Shown in pieces: positions 43,561 to 51,406 of a stretch of 64,000 bases of DNA (position 1 is its first letter; every line of letters starts with the position of its first letter). Below the pieces are notes generated by a model. The model worked only from the letters and a program-made list of their open reading frames with translations, ran no database searches and was not told where the DNA came from. Made by a program: the position numbers and the translations under genes. Where the stretch lies: contig CP184673.1 of the NCBI GenBank assembly GCA_048814795.1, forward strand, positions 620,001 through 684,000, written 5' to 3'. The DNA is from Thermatribacter sp048814795. Lineage in GTDB: Bacteria > Atribacterota > Atribacteria > Atribacterales > Thermatribacteraceae.

Positions 43561-43595
43561 CCTCTGCGAGGTTCAGAGGGCGAATTTTTGTTTTT
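43561..43595 (+). terminator. Riboswitch expression-platform terminator
   Basis: CCTCTG (43561-43566) pairs with CAGAGG (43574-43579), followed by GCGAATTTTTGTTTTT. This suggests control by premature termination when the riboswitch is ligand-bound. Confidence 0.6.
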
Positions 43596-43621
43596 CAAAA
43601 AATCAGGAAAGGGGGATCAGT

Positions 43622-44515
43622 ATGTTCAGAAGGCTTCTGTTGATTCTTTTGAGTGTGGTATTGGTGTCTTGTCTGGTAGTTGGAATAAGCTCTGGAATGC
43701 CCAGGCCAGAGAAAAAGGCGCTTCTTCTGGTCGCTTTCGGCACATCTTATGAAAGTGCTTCTTCTGCTATTGAAAAGGTTGTCGAGCTTTCTAAAAAGGA
43801 ATTTCCAGAACTGGAAGTGCGTCTTGCTTATGCTTCTTCCATGGTGCGTAAAGCCCTCGAGAAGAAAGGGCAAAGGGTTGACAGTCCAGTTACCGCACTG
43901 GCCAAACTCGCTGATGAAGGTTTTACCAAAGTTGCAGTGCAACCTCTCTTTATAGTTCCAGGGATTACCTATGATTATGTGGCGAGTGTTTGCCAGGCTT
44001 TTTCCGAGATGAAAGATATCTATGGGAAGCCAGTCTTTGAGAAGCTCTACCTGGGAAGACCCTTGTTGGATCGTCCTTCTGACTATGAAGAGGTCGTTGG
44101 AGCTCTGGGAGAAATTTTTAGTTCGGATTTTTCCAAACCTGAAACCGCGTTGGTTCTGATGGGTCATGGAAGTGAACATTCTGGAGGAGCTGCTTATTCT
44201 ATGCTGTACCTTATGTTACAAAAAGAGCTCGGGAAGAATGTTTTACTGGGTACAGTGGAGGGTTTTCCCAGTTTTGAAGATGTTGTGGCGGAGCTTGAAG
44301 TTCAGGAAATAGGGAGAGTAATTCTTGTGCCCTTTATGCTGGTTGCCGGTGACCATGCTTTAAATGATCTGGCTGGAGAGAATAGTGATTCCTGGAAGGT
44401 TCAGCTTAAGCAACGGGGCTTTTTGGTGTCGACTGTTTTGAAGGGTTTGGGAGAGTATGATGTTTTTGCCAGGATTTTTGTGGAGCGTGCAAAAGAGGTT
44501 GTCGAAAGGCTTTAG
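43622..44515 (+). CDS. cbiK: Sirohydrochlorin cobaltochelatase CbiK with N-terminal export signal
   Basis: 297 residues. CbiK/HemH-like chelatase fold with LLVAFGTSYESA at the start, VQPLFIVPGITYDYV, the metal-binding MGHGSEHSGG and a late VPFMLVAGDHALNDLAG. It inserts cobalt into sirohydrochlorin, the first committed step of anaerobic cobalamin synthesis. Unlike cytosolic CbiK it begins with about 25 hydrophobic residues (MFRRLLLILLSVVLVSCLVV), a signal peptide or membrane anchor; LVSC could be a lipobox. Exported CbiK forms are known in Desulfovibrio. The gene is first after the riboswitch and is followed by a corrinoid/metal-type importer. A 12-bp hairpin lies just past its stop. Confidence 0.88.
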   Translation: MFRRLLLILLSVVLVSCLVVGISSGMPRPEKKALLLVAFGTSYESASSAIEKVVELSKKEFPELEVRLAYASSMVRKALEKKGQRVDSPVTALAKLADEGFTKVAVQPLFIVPGITYDYVASVCQAFSEMKDIYGKPVFEKLYLGRPLLDRPSDYEEVVGALGEIFSSDFSKPETALVLMGHGSEHSGGAAYSMLYLMLQKELGKNVLLGTVEGFPSFEDVVAELEVQEIGRVILVPFMLVAGDHALNDLAGENSDSWKVQLKQRGFLVSTVLKGLGEYDVFARIFVERAKEVVERL

Positions 44516-44520
44516 GGGTT

Positions 44521-45567
44521 ATGTTTTACGTAGCAAGGCACAAAAATTCATTAGTGGATCTGAACAGGCGAGAAACTCTCGCCTGTTCAGGTATTCTCAT
44601 TCTTGGTGTGGCTTTGTTGTTTTGTGTTTTTTATTTTATGGGTAAGGGTTTTGTAGAAATTCCCCCGGCCGAGGTTTGGAAGATCGTCCTAAGGAGGGAC
44701 GCTACTCGGGAAGTATGGCATGACGTGGTGCTATATATACGCTTACCTCGCATTTTAGCTGCTCTTTTGATCGGTTTGATCTTGGGTTGTGTGGGATGCA
44801 TCTTTCAAGCTTTACTCCTGAATCCCCTGGCCAGTCCTTATACCCTTGGTGTTTCTGGAGGAGCTGCTTTTGGAGGAGCCTGCGCGCTGTATTTGGGATT
44901 ATCCAATCCCATTTTTCCTGCCTTTCTGGGCGGTTTTGCTTCACTTTTGCTGGTTCTTTTTATAAGTGGCAAAAGGGGGGGTTTTCGGACTGAAAGCCTG
45001 GTTTTAGCGGGGATTATTGTGAGTTCGGTTTTTTCTGCGGGAGTAAGTTTTATGAAACATCTTTTTGGTGAAGAAGTGGGAAGCCTGGTTTTCTGGTTAA
45101 TGGGTACTCTGGTGGGTATTCGTCTTGCAGAAGTAGCTTGGCTTTGTCCTTTTGCAATAGGAGTAGTTGCGATAGGCATTTTTTCTGCCAAAGCTTTAGA
45201 CGTCTTGTGTTTAGGGGAGAAAATAGCTCGTCAGTCCGGGATAGCCACGGAAACTTTTCGCTTCTTTCTCTTGATTATAGCCACTTTGGGGACCGCTGCG
45301 GCAGTGTCAGTGGGTGGTATCATCGCTTTTGTGGGCTTGGTGGTACCCCATATTTTTCGAATAGCCTTTGGTCCGCTTCACCTTTACCTTTTGCCACTTT
45401 CGGCTCTGGGCGGTGCGCTGTTGCTTCTGGTTTCGGATAACCTTATTCGAATCTATTTTGGAGTGGAAATACCGGTTGGTGTTTGGACCACACTCATTGG
45501 TGGCCCTTTTTTCTTTTACCTTTTCACCAGAAAAGTTTCCTGGAGTGGGGGACACAGTGAAAGCTGA
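44521..45567 (+). CDS. FecCD/BtuC-type ABC permease
   Basis: 348-residue permease with about ten membrane segments. Family motifs: RLPRILAALLIGLILGCVGCIFQALLLNPLASPYTLGVSGGAAFG and the coupling region VSVGGIIAFVGLVVPHIFRIAFG. It imports corrinoids, iron-siderophores or cobalt complexes; the riboswitch and cobalamin genes favour corrinoid. ATG 44521 has AGGGG close upstream. A perfect hairpin (44561-44589) falls within the first codons, so a start further downstream cannot be excluded, but none with a ribosome site precedes the first membrane segment. Confidence 0.9.
   Translation: MFYVARHKNSLVDLNRRETLACSGILILGVALLFCVFYFMGKGFVEIPPAEVWKIVLRRDATREVWHDVVLYIRLPRILAALLIGLILGCVGCIFQALLLNPLASPYTLGVSGGAAFGGACALYLGLSNPIFPAFLGGFASLLLVLFISGKRGGFRTESLVLAGIIVSSVFSAGVSFMKHLFGEEVGSLVFWLMGTLVGIRLAEVAWLCPFAIGVVAIGIFSAKALDVLCLGEKIARQSGIATETFRFFLLIIATLGTAAAVSVGGIIAFVGLVVPHIFRIAFGPLHLYLLPLSALGGALLLLVSDNLIRIYFGVEIPVGVWTTLIGGPFFFYLFTRKVSWSGGHSES
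44561..44589 (+). other. Perfect hairpin at the cbiK-permease junction
   Basis: TGAACAGGCGAG (44561-44572) pairs with CTCGCCTGTTCA (44578-44589) around AAACT, 46 bases after the cbiK stop and inside the first codons of the permease. It resembles the junction hairpins after the binding-protein genes and may lower permease translation relative to cbiK. Confidence 0.65.
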
Positions 45568-46333
45568 AGTGGAAGTACACGGAGTTTCTTTTTCCTATGG
45601 AAGGGGATGGATATTTCGAGAAATCTCTCTGCACCTTACAGGGGGAGTCTTCTATGCTTTACTTGGTCCCAATGGGTCGGGTAAAAGCACTTTATTGTCT
45701 TTAATTGCTGGTCTTCTTGCACCTCAGGAGGGAGAAATTGCGCTCTGTGGCAAAAGGATAAAAAAAATGTCTTTGCGGGAAGTGGCTTGCTTGGTGAGCT
45801 TGGTTCCTCAAGATTTTTTGGTGCGTTTTCCTTACACGGTCTATCATACGGTTCTTACTGGTAGGTTTCCTCTTTCTACCAAAAGATGGGCTTATTCTGA
45901 AGAAGATCATCGTTTGGTAAAACGATATCTCGATGAGGGAGGCATTTTGCGTCTTTCAGATTCTCCAGTTACTGCTTTGAGCGGAGGAGAATCTCAAAAG
46001 GTGGCCTTTGTAAGGGCTTTGGTGAGAGAGTCGCCGATTCTTCTCCTGGATGAGCCGGTTTCCAACATTGATGTTGCTTCCACGCTCAGTTTCCTTAAGA
46101 AAGCCCGGCTTCTGGTTGAGAAGGGAAGGTTGGTAGTGGCAGCTTTTCACGATCTGAATCTTGCCTCGCTTTTTGCCGATCAAATTATTTTTGTAAAAGG
46201 AGGCAAGGTGGAACTCTGGAAAGATAAAAAGAAAGCTTTGAATCCCCAAAACATTCAGCGAATTTTTGGCATAGAAGTGGTACCTCATGAAGGCCCTGAT
46301 GGGGAGCTATATCTTCTATATAGAGTGAAATAG
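45557..46333 (+). CDS. FecE/BtuD-type ABC ATPase
   Basis: 258 residues, normal for the family. Walker A GPNGSGKS, Q-loop LVPQDF, signature LSGGESQK, Walker B ILLLDEP and H-loop AAFHDLN are all intact. The open frame reaches back to 45368 inside the permease gene, but GTG 45557 follows GGAGTGGGGG and gives the normal N-terminus (KAEVEVHGVSFSYG). It powers the BtuC-type permease for corrinoid or metal-chelate uptake. Confidence 0.92.
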   Translation: MKAEVEVHGVSFSYGRGWIFREISLHLTGGVFYALLGPNGSGKSTLLSLIAGLLAPQEGEIALCGKRIKKMSLREVACLVSLVPQDFLVRFPYTVYHTVLTGRFPLSTKRWAYSEEDHRLVKRYLDEGGILRLSDSPVTALSGGESQKVAFVRALVRESPILLLDEPVSNIDVASTLSFLKKARLLVEKGRLVVAAFHDLNLASLFADQIIFVKGGKVELWKDKKKALNPQNIQRIFGIEVVPHEGPDGELYLLYRVK

Positions 46334-46347
46334 GGGAGGTGTGGTCG

Positions 46348-47793
46348 ATGCACACAAAGAAAGCTCTTTTGGTGGTTTCTCTTCTCTGGTTTATTGTTTT
46401 CCTGGTTTGTCAAGGGGTTTGGGCTCAAGCATCCGTTGTTGATTTTCGAGGGAAAGAAATTATTTTGAAAGAACCGGCACGTCGTATAGTTTCGCTCTAT
46501 ACCGCTCATACTGAAAGCCTTTACTTTTTAGGAGCTCAGGGAAGCTTGATGGCGGTTTCTACTTCTTGTGATTTTCCTCCCGAGGTGGCTCTTAAAAAAG
46601 TCGCTGATTATCGTTCAGACCCAGAAAAACTAATATCCTTGCAGCCTGACACAGTTTTGGTGCGGGATTACGTTGTAACTAACTATCCTCACTTTGTAGA
46701 GGCTTTGGAAAGAGTGGGTATCCCGGTTATCGATTTAAATCCGCAACGGCTTGCTGATCTTGATGATTACTTTGCTACCCTCGGGACCATTACCGGTTTG
46801 AGTGAACAAGCCGAACAGCTCTCTAAAAGCTTTCATCGAGAGATAGCCAGAATCGTTGCCAAAGTCGGCAATCTTCCTCCAGAAAGAAAAAGAAAAGTGT
46901 TTTTCGAGAGTGTTGCCAAAGGCTACAAAACAATTACTCCGGGGACGCTGGTCGATGAATTAATCACCCTGGCTGGCGGCATTAACGTTGCCTCTTCTGC
47001 GCGGCCAGTTAGTCCAGATTCCCGCATCGCTGCTTTTGGCATTGAACGTTTACTTGGTATGGCTGATCAAATTGATGTTTATATCGCTCAGCGGGGTGTA
47101 ATGAATCGGGTGAATAGAAAGAGTATTCTTGAGCGCCCGGAGTTGCGTTCTCTTCGTGCTGTCCAGGAAGGGAGAGTCTATGTGATAGAGGAAGCCATTG
47201 TCAGCAGGCCTGGTCCTCGTCTTTCCTGGGGTCTTGAAGAGCTGGCTCGCATGCTTTATCCTGAGGCTTTTGAAAACCTGAGGGAATTTGCTTTTCCTGA
47301 GACGATTTCCCGGGCAATGGCTGCTCAGGCTGTGGTCTGGGGTCTGGGAATACCTTTGTATGTGCCTACCAAGAAAGATTTTAAGAGTGAGGGATATGTT
47401 GCCGGTAAGTGTGAGGACCTTTCCTGGAGTGATCCCTTTACTAAGTACGCAGAGACCCTTATCCATGCTGGTGCAGCAATTCCTGAGCAAAAAGAGGGTA
47501 AGTTTTTCTTTTATCCTGACCGACCGCTCACAAGGGTAGAGCTTGCTCGCTGGCTCTACATCCTTCTTGACTTTGAGGTAGGAAGCAAGGTCTCTCCCTT
47601 TTTGGAGGATATAAATTCTCTGAGTCGTGCTGACCGTACAGCGGTACTGGTTACCGTTGCTTCAGGTATTTTTGAAGGATTGGTTTCTGGAAGATATTTC
47701 GAGCCTTATAAGCCGCTCACCGGGGAAGAAATGGTTAAAGTACTTGAGAAAGCCCGAGAAAAAGGAAAGAGGGGATTTTTCTTTGAAGGGTAG
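46348..47793 (+). CDS. BtuF/FepB-type binding protein fused to C-terminal SLH repeats
   Basis: 481 residues. Signal peptide 1-26 (VWA before QAS). Residues about 30-290 are a class III periplasmic binding domain (RIVSLYTAHTESLYFLGAQGSLMAVS, DTVLVRDYV, LITLAGGINVA). The C-terminal 180 residues look like SLH repeats: a partial one (TISRAMAAQAVVWGLG), one ending FFYPDRPLTRVELARWLYILL and one ending GRYFEPYKPLTGEEMVKVL. SLH modules bind cell-wall polymers, so this binding protein would be tethered to the envelope instead of carrying a lipid anchor. Fusion of these domains is unusual. ATG 46348 follows GGGGAGG; GTG 46339 lies inside that site. Ligand inferred as corrinoid. Confidence 0.87.
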   Translation: MHTKKALLVVSLLWFIVFLVCQGVWAQASVVDFRGKEIILKEPARRIVSLYTAHTESLYFLGAQGSLMAVSTSCDFPPEVALKKVADYRSDPEKLISLQPDTVLVRDYVVTNYPHFVEALERVGIPVIDLNPQRLADLDDYFATLGTITGLSEQAEQLSKSFHREIARIVAKVGNLPPERKRKVFFESVAKGYKTITPGTLVDELITLAGGINVASSARPVSPDSRIAAFGIERLLGMADQIDVYIAQRGVMNRVNRKSILERPELRSLRAVQEGRVYVIEEAIVSRPGPRLSWGLEELARMLYPEAFENLREFAFPETISRAMAAQAVVWGLGIPLYVPTKKDFKSEGYVAGKCEDLSWSDPFTKYAETLIHAGAAIPEQKEGKFFFYPDRPLTRVELARWLYILLDFEVGSKVSPFLEDINSLSRADRTAVLVTVASGIFEGLVSGRYFEPYKPLTGEEMVKVLEKAREKGKRGFFFEG

Positions 47794-48403
47794 AGAAATT
47801 GAAAAGGAAAGTCTTGCTTTAATAAATAAATTACTCGATTGCTATGCTTTACCCGAGTACGGGCGCTTCATTGTTGAGAGAGTGGTTCACGCCAGTGCAG
47901 ATTTTTCCCTGGCTTCTCTTTTAGTGATTAAACCGGGTTTTATTGAGAAGTTCCAGGAGACTGTTTTAAAACCGGATTATGTCGTTTTTTGCGATGTTTC
48001 GATGGTGTGTCATGGTATCTCGCCTTTTCTGCTCAAGCAAAGTGGGGTGGTTCTCTGGGAGGCAGTACATAGTCCGAAGTGCCGACGGTTGGCAAGTGAT
48101 AACGGTTCTACACGTTCGGAAGCAGCGGTGGAGCTTGCCGTGGCTGAGGGGATACGGAGCTTTGTTTTCGGCAATTCTCCAACGGGTTTGCTGCGGTTGG
48201 TTAATAAAATCAGGGCGGGTTATCCAGTGGACTGGGTGATAGGCTGTCCGGTGGGTTTGGTGATGGCTGCTCAAGCTAAAGAGGAATTGCTTTCCCTGGA
48301 GGTGCCTGCAGTAGTTTTGCGGGGGCCTCGGGGAGGAAGTCCGATAGCAGCAAGCGTTGTAAACGCCATGCTGGTTAAGGTTTTCGGGAACGGAGATGAC
48401 TGA
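47783..48403 (+). CDS. cbiC: Cobalt-precorrin-8 methylmutase
   Basis: 206 residues. CbiC/CobH pattern: FCDVSMVCHGIS (catalytic His in VCHGI), a LASDNGSTRSEAAVELAV block, VFGNSPTGLLRLV, VIGCPVGLVMAAQAKEEL and LRGPRGGSPIAASVVNAM. It shifts the C11 methyl to C12, giving hydrogenobyrinic/cobyrinic acid. The frame is open far upstream inside the previous gene; TTG 47783, eight bases after AGAGGGG, gives the family N-terminus and an 11-base overlap with the binding-protein gene. It overlaps cbiD at its end. Confidence 0.9.
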   Translation: MKGREIEKESLALINKLLDCYALPEYGRFIVERVVHASADFSLASLLVIKPGFIEKFQETVLKPDYVVFCDVSMVCHGISPFLLKQSGVVLWEAVHSPKCRRLASDNGSTRSEAAVELAVAEGIRSFVFGNSPTGLLRLVNKIRAGYPVDWVIGCPVGLVMAAQAKEELLSLEVPAVVLRGPRGGSPIAASVVNAMLVKVFGNGDD

Positions 48404-49481
48404 ACCTTTTGGAGAATCGTTCACGAAAAAAAAGAGTTTGCGTAAAGGATTGAGCACAGGCACTTTTGCTGCTGCCTGTGCTAAAGCAGCAGCGCTTTTT
48501 TTGCTTGGTGAAAGACGAGAAAGAGTGACAGTCTGGTTGCCCTGCAATCAGAACAAAGAAATCCCGACAATGGTGACCTTAAAAGGGAATTGCGCACAGG
48601 CTCTGGCTGTAAAGGATGCGGGCGATGATCCTGATGTTACAAACGGCATCGAAATTGGGGCGCGAGTATGGTTACGGAGAGGTAAACAGAAAATATTGAT
48701 TCGTGGTAAGGAAGGGATAGGCGTAGTTACCAAACCGGGGTTGAGGGTGAAAGTCGGGGAATGGGCTATTAATCCAGTTCCCCGACACCAGATCGAGATG
48801 AATTTAAAAGCAATCCTCCCCCCAGATTTCGGAGCTGAGGTGGAGATTTTTGTTCCACGAGGTAAGGAAATAGCCCGACACACCTACAACCCGCTTCTCG
48901 GTATAGAAGGGGGCATTTCCATTTTGGGCACTACTGGTTTGGTTCTTCCTATGTCTCATCAAGCTTTTAGGGAAACGGTTTATTTGCATTTGAAGCAATG
49001 TTCCCTTTTGGGGAAGGAAATGATTTGTTTGGTGCCCGGTAATTACGGATATGCCAAAGCCCTGGAGCTGGGTTTTGCGAAAGAGGAGATTGTTAAAACG
49101 AGCAGTATGGTGGGTTTTGCTCTGGATGCCTGTAAGGGATTTGGCATAAAAAAGGTGTTTCTGATAGGTCAGGTGGGCAAGATGGTGAAGATCGCGGGGG
49201 GTATTTTTGATACTCACCATTTAATTGCCGATGGCCGGCGAGAGATACTTTTTGCTCACTTGATAAGGGCTGGTTTGCCAGCTTATTTTTGGAATGAGGT
49301 ATGGGAGACTCGTACTGCGGAAGAGGTAGCTTTACGCATTGTTTCCTGGAAAAGGGCGGCTGAATTCTGGCAGTATTTGGCTGGAGAAATTTCCCGCCGG
49401 GCGGAGGAAAGAGTTCAAAAAGCTTTCGATGTAGAAAGCATTATTTTTTCTCTTCAGCTTGGCGTGTTGGGGAGGGGTTAA
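48396..49481 (+). CDS. cbiD: Cobalt-precorrin-5B C1-methyltransferase
   Basis: 361 residues, full length. Typical start LRKGLSTGTFAAACAKAAALFL, then KDAGDDPDVTNGIEIGARV, TYNPLLGIEGGISILGTTGLVLPMS and GQVGKMVKIAGGIFDTHH. It methylates C1 during anaerobic ring contraction. ATG 48396 overlaps the cbiC stop by eight bases. Confidence 0.93.
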   Translation: MTEPFGESFTKKKSLRKGLSTGTFAAACAKAAALFLLGERRERVTVWLPCNQNKEIPTMVTLKGNCAQALAVKDAGDDPDVTNGIEIGARVWLRRGKQKILIRGKEGIGVVTKPGLRVKVGEWAINPVPRHQIEMNLKAILPPDFGAEVEIFVPRGKEIARHTYNPLLGIEGGISILGTTGLVLPMSHQAFRETVYLHLKQCSLLGKEMICLVPGNYGYAKALELGFAKEEIVKTSSMVGFALDACKGFGIKKVFLIGQVGKMVKIAGGIFDTHHLIADGRREILFAHLIRAGLPAYFWNEVWETRTAEEVALRIVSWKRAAEFWQYLAGEISRRAEERVQKAFDVESIIFSLQLGVLGRG

Positions 49482-49482
49482 G

Positions 49483-50679
49483 TTGGGCTGGATTGTGGTA
49501 ATTGGGGCTGGTCCTGGTGGTCCTGACTTGTTGACTCTTCGGGCACGAAGATTGCTTGAGAAAGCAGAAGTGGTGGTGTGCAGGAAAGACCTTGCCAGAT
49601 GTTTTTCTGGTTTGCGAAATATAGTTCCCTTACCGGGCAATCCTTCAGAAATATTACAAACTCTCGAAGATCTTCGCAAAAATTATCGTGAGGTGATATT
49701 GTTACTTTCTGGAGATCCTACCTTTTTCAGTTTTCTCAAGCACCTCCCCAGGGAGTGGGTTAAAGAAATTGTGCCGGGAATCAGTGTTTTCCAGTATTTT
49801 TGTGCCCGTCTGGGAATAGCAGGAGATCACCTTGTTTTTTTGAATCTTCATGCCAGAAAAGACTTTTCTGAGCTGCGTTTTTTGCTTGAAGAAGGCAGGG
49901 GAGGATTAATTTTAAGTGGAAGTGCTGACAGAACCAGTGAGGTGCTCGCTTTAATTCAGCGCGTGCGTCCTGCTTGTGAAGTGGTGGTGGGTTGTGATCT
50001 CTCTTTGCCTGGAGAAAAAATATTGAGAGGTAAACCAGAAAAGGTAAGGGAGCGGCTGGGTAAAAATCGTTTCCACGTTGTTTATTTTCCTTTTGCTTCT
50101 TCTGCAGGAATTGCTTTTCTCGAAGACCAGGAATTCGAAAGAGAAGGAGTTCCTCTCACCAAAAAGGAGAATCGCATGTTCATTGTTTCTGCTCTGGAGC
50201 TTTCTCCTGGTATGCAGGTTCTTGAAGTAGGAAGTGGTTCAGGCGGAGTTACTGTGGAAATAGCTCGTCGCATCGGCGAGGGTACGGTTTTTGCCGTGGA
50301 ACGTGACGAACGAGCACTTTTTTATCTGTGTAATAATTTGAGGCGTTTAGAGATAAGTAATGTTCGGCTGGTAAAGGGAGAGGCTCCCCAGGCTATTCCT
50401 CAAGAAACCTACCATCGAGTTTTTATAGGAGGCAGCGGAGGTCGCCTTGCCTCTATTCTGGAATGCACTTTTCCTCTTTTAACTGATCAGGGCATTATGG
50501 CTTTTGTGGCTATAACTTTGGAAACTCTTCAGGAAGGAGTGCACACCATGGAAAGGATGTCTTTCAAGGATCTTAAAGTGGTTGAGCAAAACATTACCCG
50601 TTTTGAGAAAAAGGGTGGACGGAGGATGGCTTGCTCTTTGAACAGTATTTTTCTGGTGTGGGGGAGGAAGAATGGTTAA
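49483..50679 (+). CDS. cbiET: Fused precorrin-6Y methyltransferase/decarboxylase CbiE-CbiT
   Basis: 398 residues with two domains. Residues 1-200: tetrapyrrole methylase (IGAGPGGPDLLTLRARRLLEKAEVVV, LSGDPTFFSFLK, VPGISVFQYFCARLG), CbiE-type C5 methylation. Residues about 215-398: Rossmann methyltransferase CbiT (LSPGMQVLEVGSGSGGVTVEIARR, FIGGSGGRL), C15 methylation and C12 decarboxylation. Equivalent to aerobic CobL. TTG 49483, right after the cbiD stop and AGGGG, is preferred over the open ATG 49459. Confidence 0.93.
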   Translation: MGWIVVIGAGPGGPDLLTLRARRLLEKAEVVVCRKDLARCFSGLRNIVPLPGNPSEILQTLEDLRKNYREVILLLSGDPTFFSFLKHLPREWVKEIVPGISVFQYFCARLGIAGDHLVFLNLHARKDFSELRFLLEEGRGGLILSGSADRTSEVLALIQRVRPACEVVVGCDLSLPGEKILRGKPEKVRERLGKNRFHVVYFPFASSAGIAFLEDQEFEREGVPLTKKENRMFIVSALELSPGMQVLEVGSGSGGVTVEIARRIGEGTVFAVERDERALFYLCNNLRRLEISNVRLVKGEAPQAIPQETYHRVFIGGSGGRLASILECTFPLLTDQGIMAFVAITLETLQEGVHTMERMSFKDLKVVEQNITRFEKKGGRRMACSLNSIFLVWGRKNG

Positions 50680-51406
50680 AGTGTACTTTGTAGGAGCAGG
50701 ACCTGGAGATCCGGAGTTGATTACTCTCAAGGGTAAAAAGTGTATCGAGGAAGCAGACTGTATTGTTTACGCTGGTTCTCTCATTAACCCAGCTATTTTA
50801 GATTTTGCACCTTCTCATGCTGCTTTGGTGGATAGTTCTTTGCTTTCGCTGGAGGAAATTGTTGACCTTATAGTTTCTCAGGCTAAGGCGGGAAAAAGAG
50901 TAGTTAGACTGCACTCGGGGGATCCCACGATCTACGGAGCTATTGACGAACAAATCCGGGAACTTGAAAAACAGGGTGTTGAGGTTGAGGTTGTGCCGGG
51001 GGTTTCTTCGGTTTTTGCTGCTTCGGCGAGATTGAAGAAAGAATATACCATTCCGGGAGTTTCTCAAACTCTTATTATTACTCGCCGTGCTGGCAAAACA
51101 CCCGTGCCTGTTCGAGAAAGGTTAGCCGAACTTGCTCGACATCAAAGTTCAATGGCTGTTCTTCTGAGTGCTTCCATGAGCAAAGCTTTACAGGAAGAGT
51201 TGCTCACTGCTTTTCCTCCTACTACTCCCTGTGCTGTTTTATACCATGTAACCTGGCCTGATGAGCTGATCCTAAAGGGATCCCTGGAGGAATTACATGA
51301 TATGATTTCAAAACATGGCCTTCACAAGAGCACTCTTGTTCTGGTGGGGGATTTTCTATCCAAGGAGGGGAATAGATCTTATCTCTACAGTGGTGATCGT
51401 AAATGA
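50672..51406 (+). CDS. cbiF: Cobalt-precorrin-4 C11-methyltransferase
   Basis: 244 residues, single tetrapyrrole-methylase domain: YFVGAGPGDPELITLKGKKCIEEADCIVYAGSL, LHSGDPTIYGAIDEQI, VVPGVSSVFAASARLKKEYTIPGVSQT and RAGKTPVPVRERL are close to the CbiF/CobM consensus. It overlaps cbiET by eight bases and cbiGH by four, so the genes are translationally coupled. Confidence 0.95.
   Translation: MVKVYFVGAGPGDPELITLKGKKCIEEADCIVYAGSLINPAILDFAPSHAALVDSSLLSLEEIVDLIVSQAKAGKRVVRLHSGDPTIYGAIDEQIRELEKQGVEVEVVPGVSSVFAASARLKKEYTIPGVSQTLIITRRAGKTPVPVRERLAELARHQSSMAVLLSASMSKALQEELLTAFPPTTPCAVLYHVTWPDELILKGSLEELHDMISKHGLHKSTLVLVGDFLSKEGNRSYLYSGDRK

Noticed and set aside
43595..44179. 194-codon open frame on the - strand
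   Set aside because: Antisense to cbiK, with no domain and no ribosome site.
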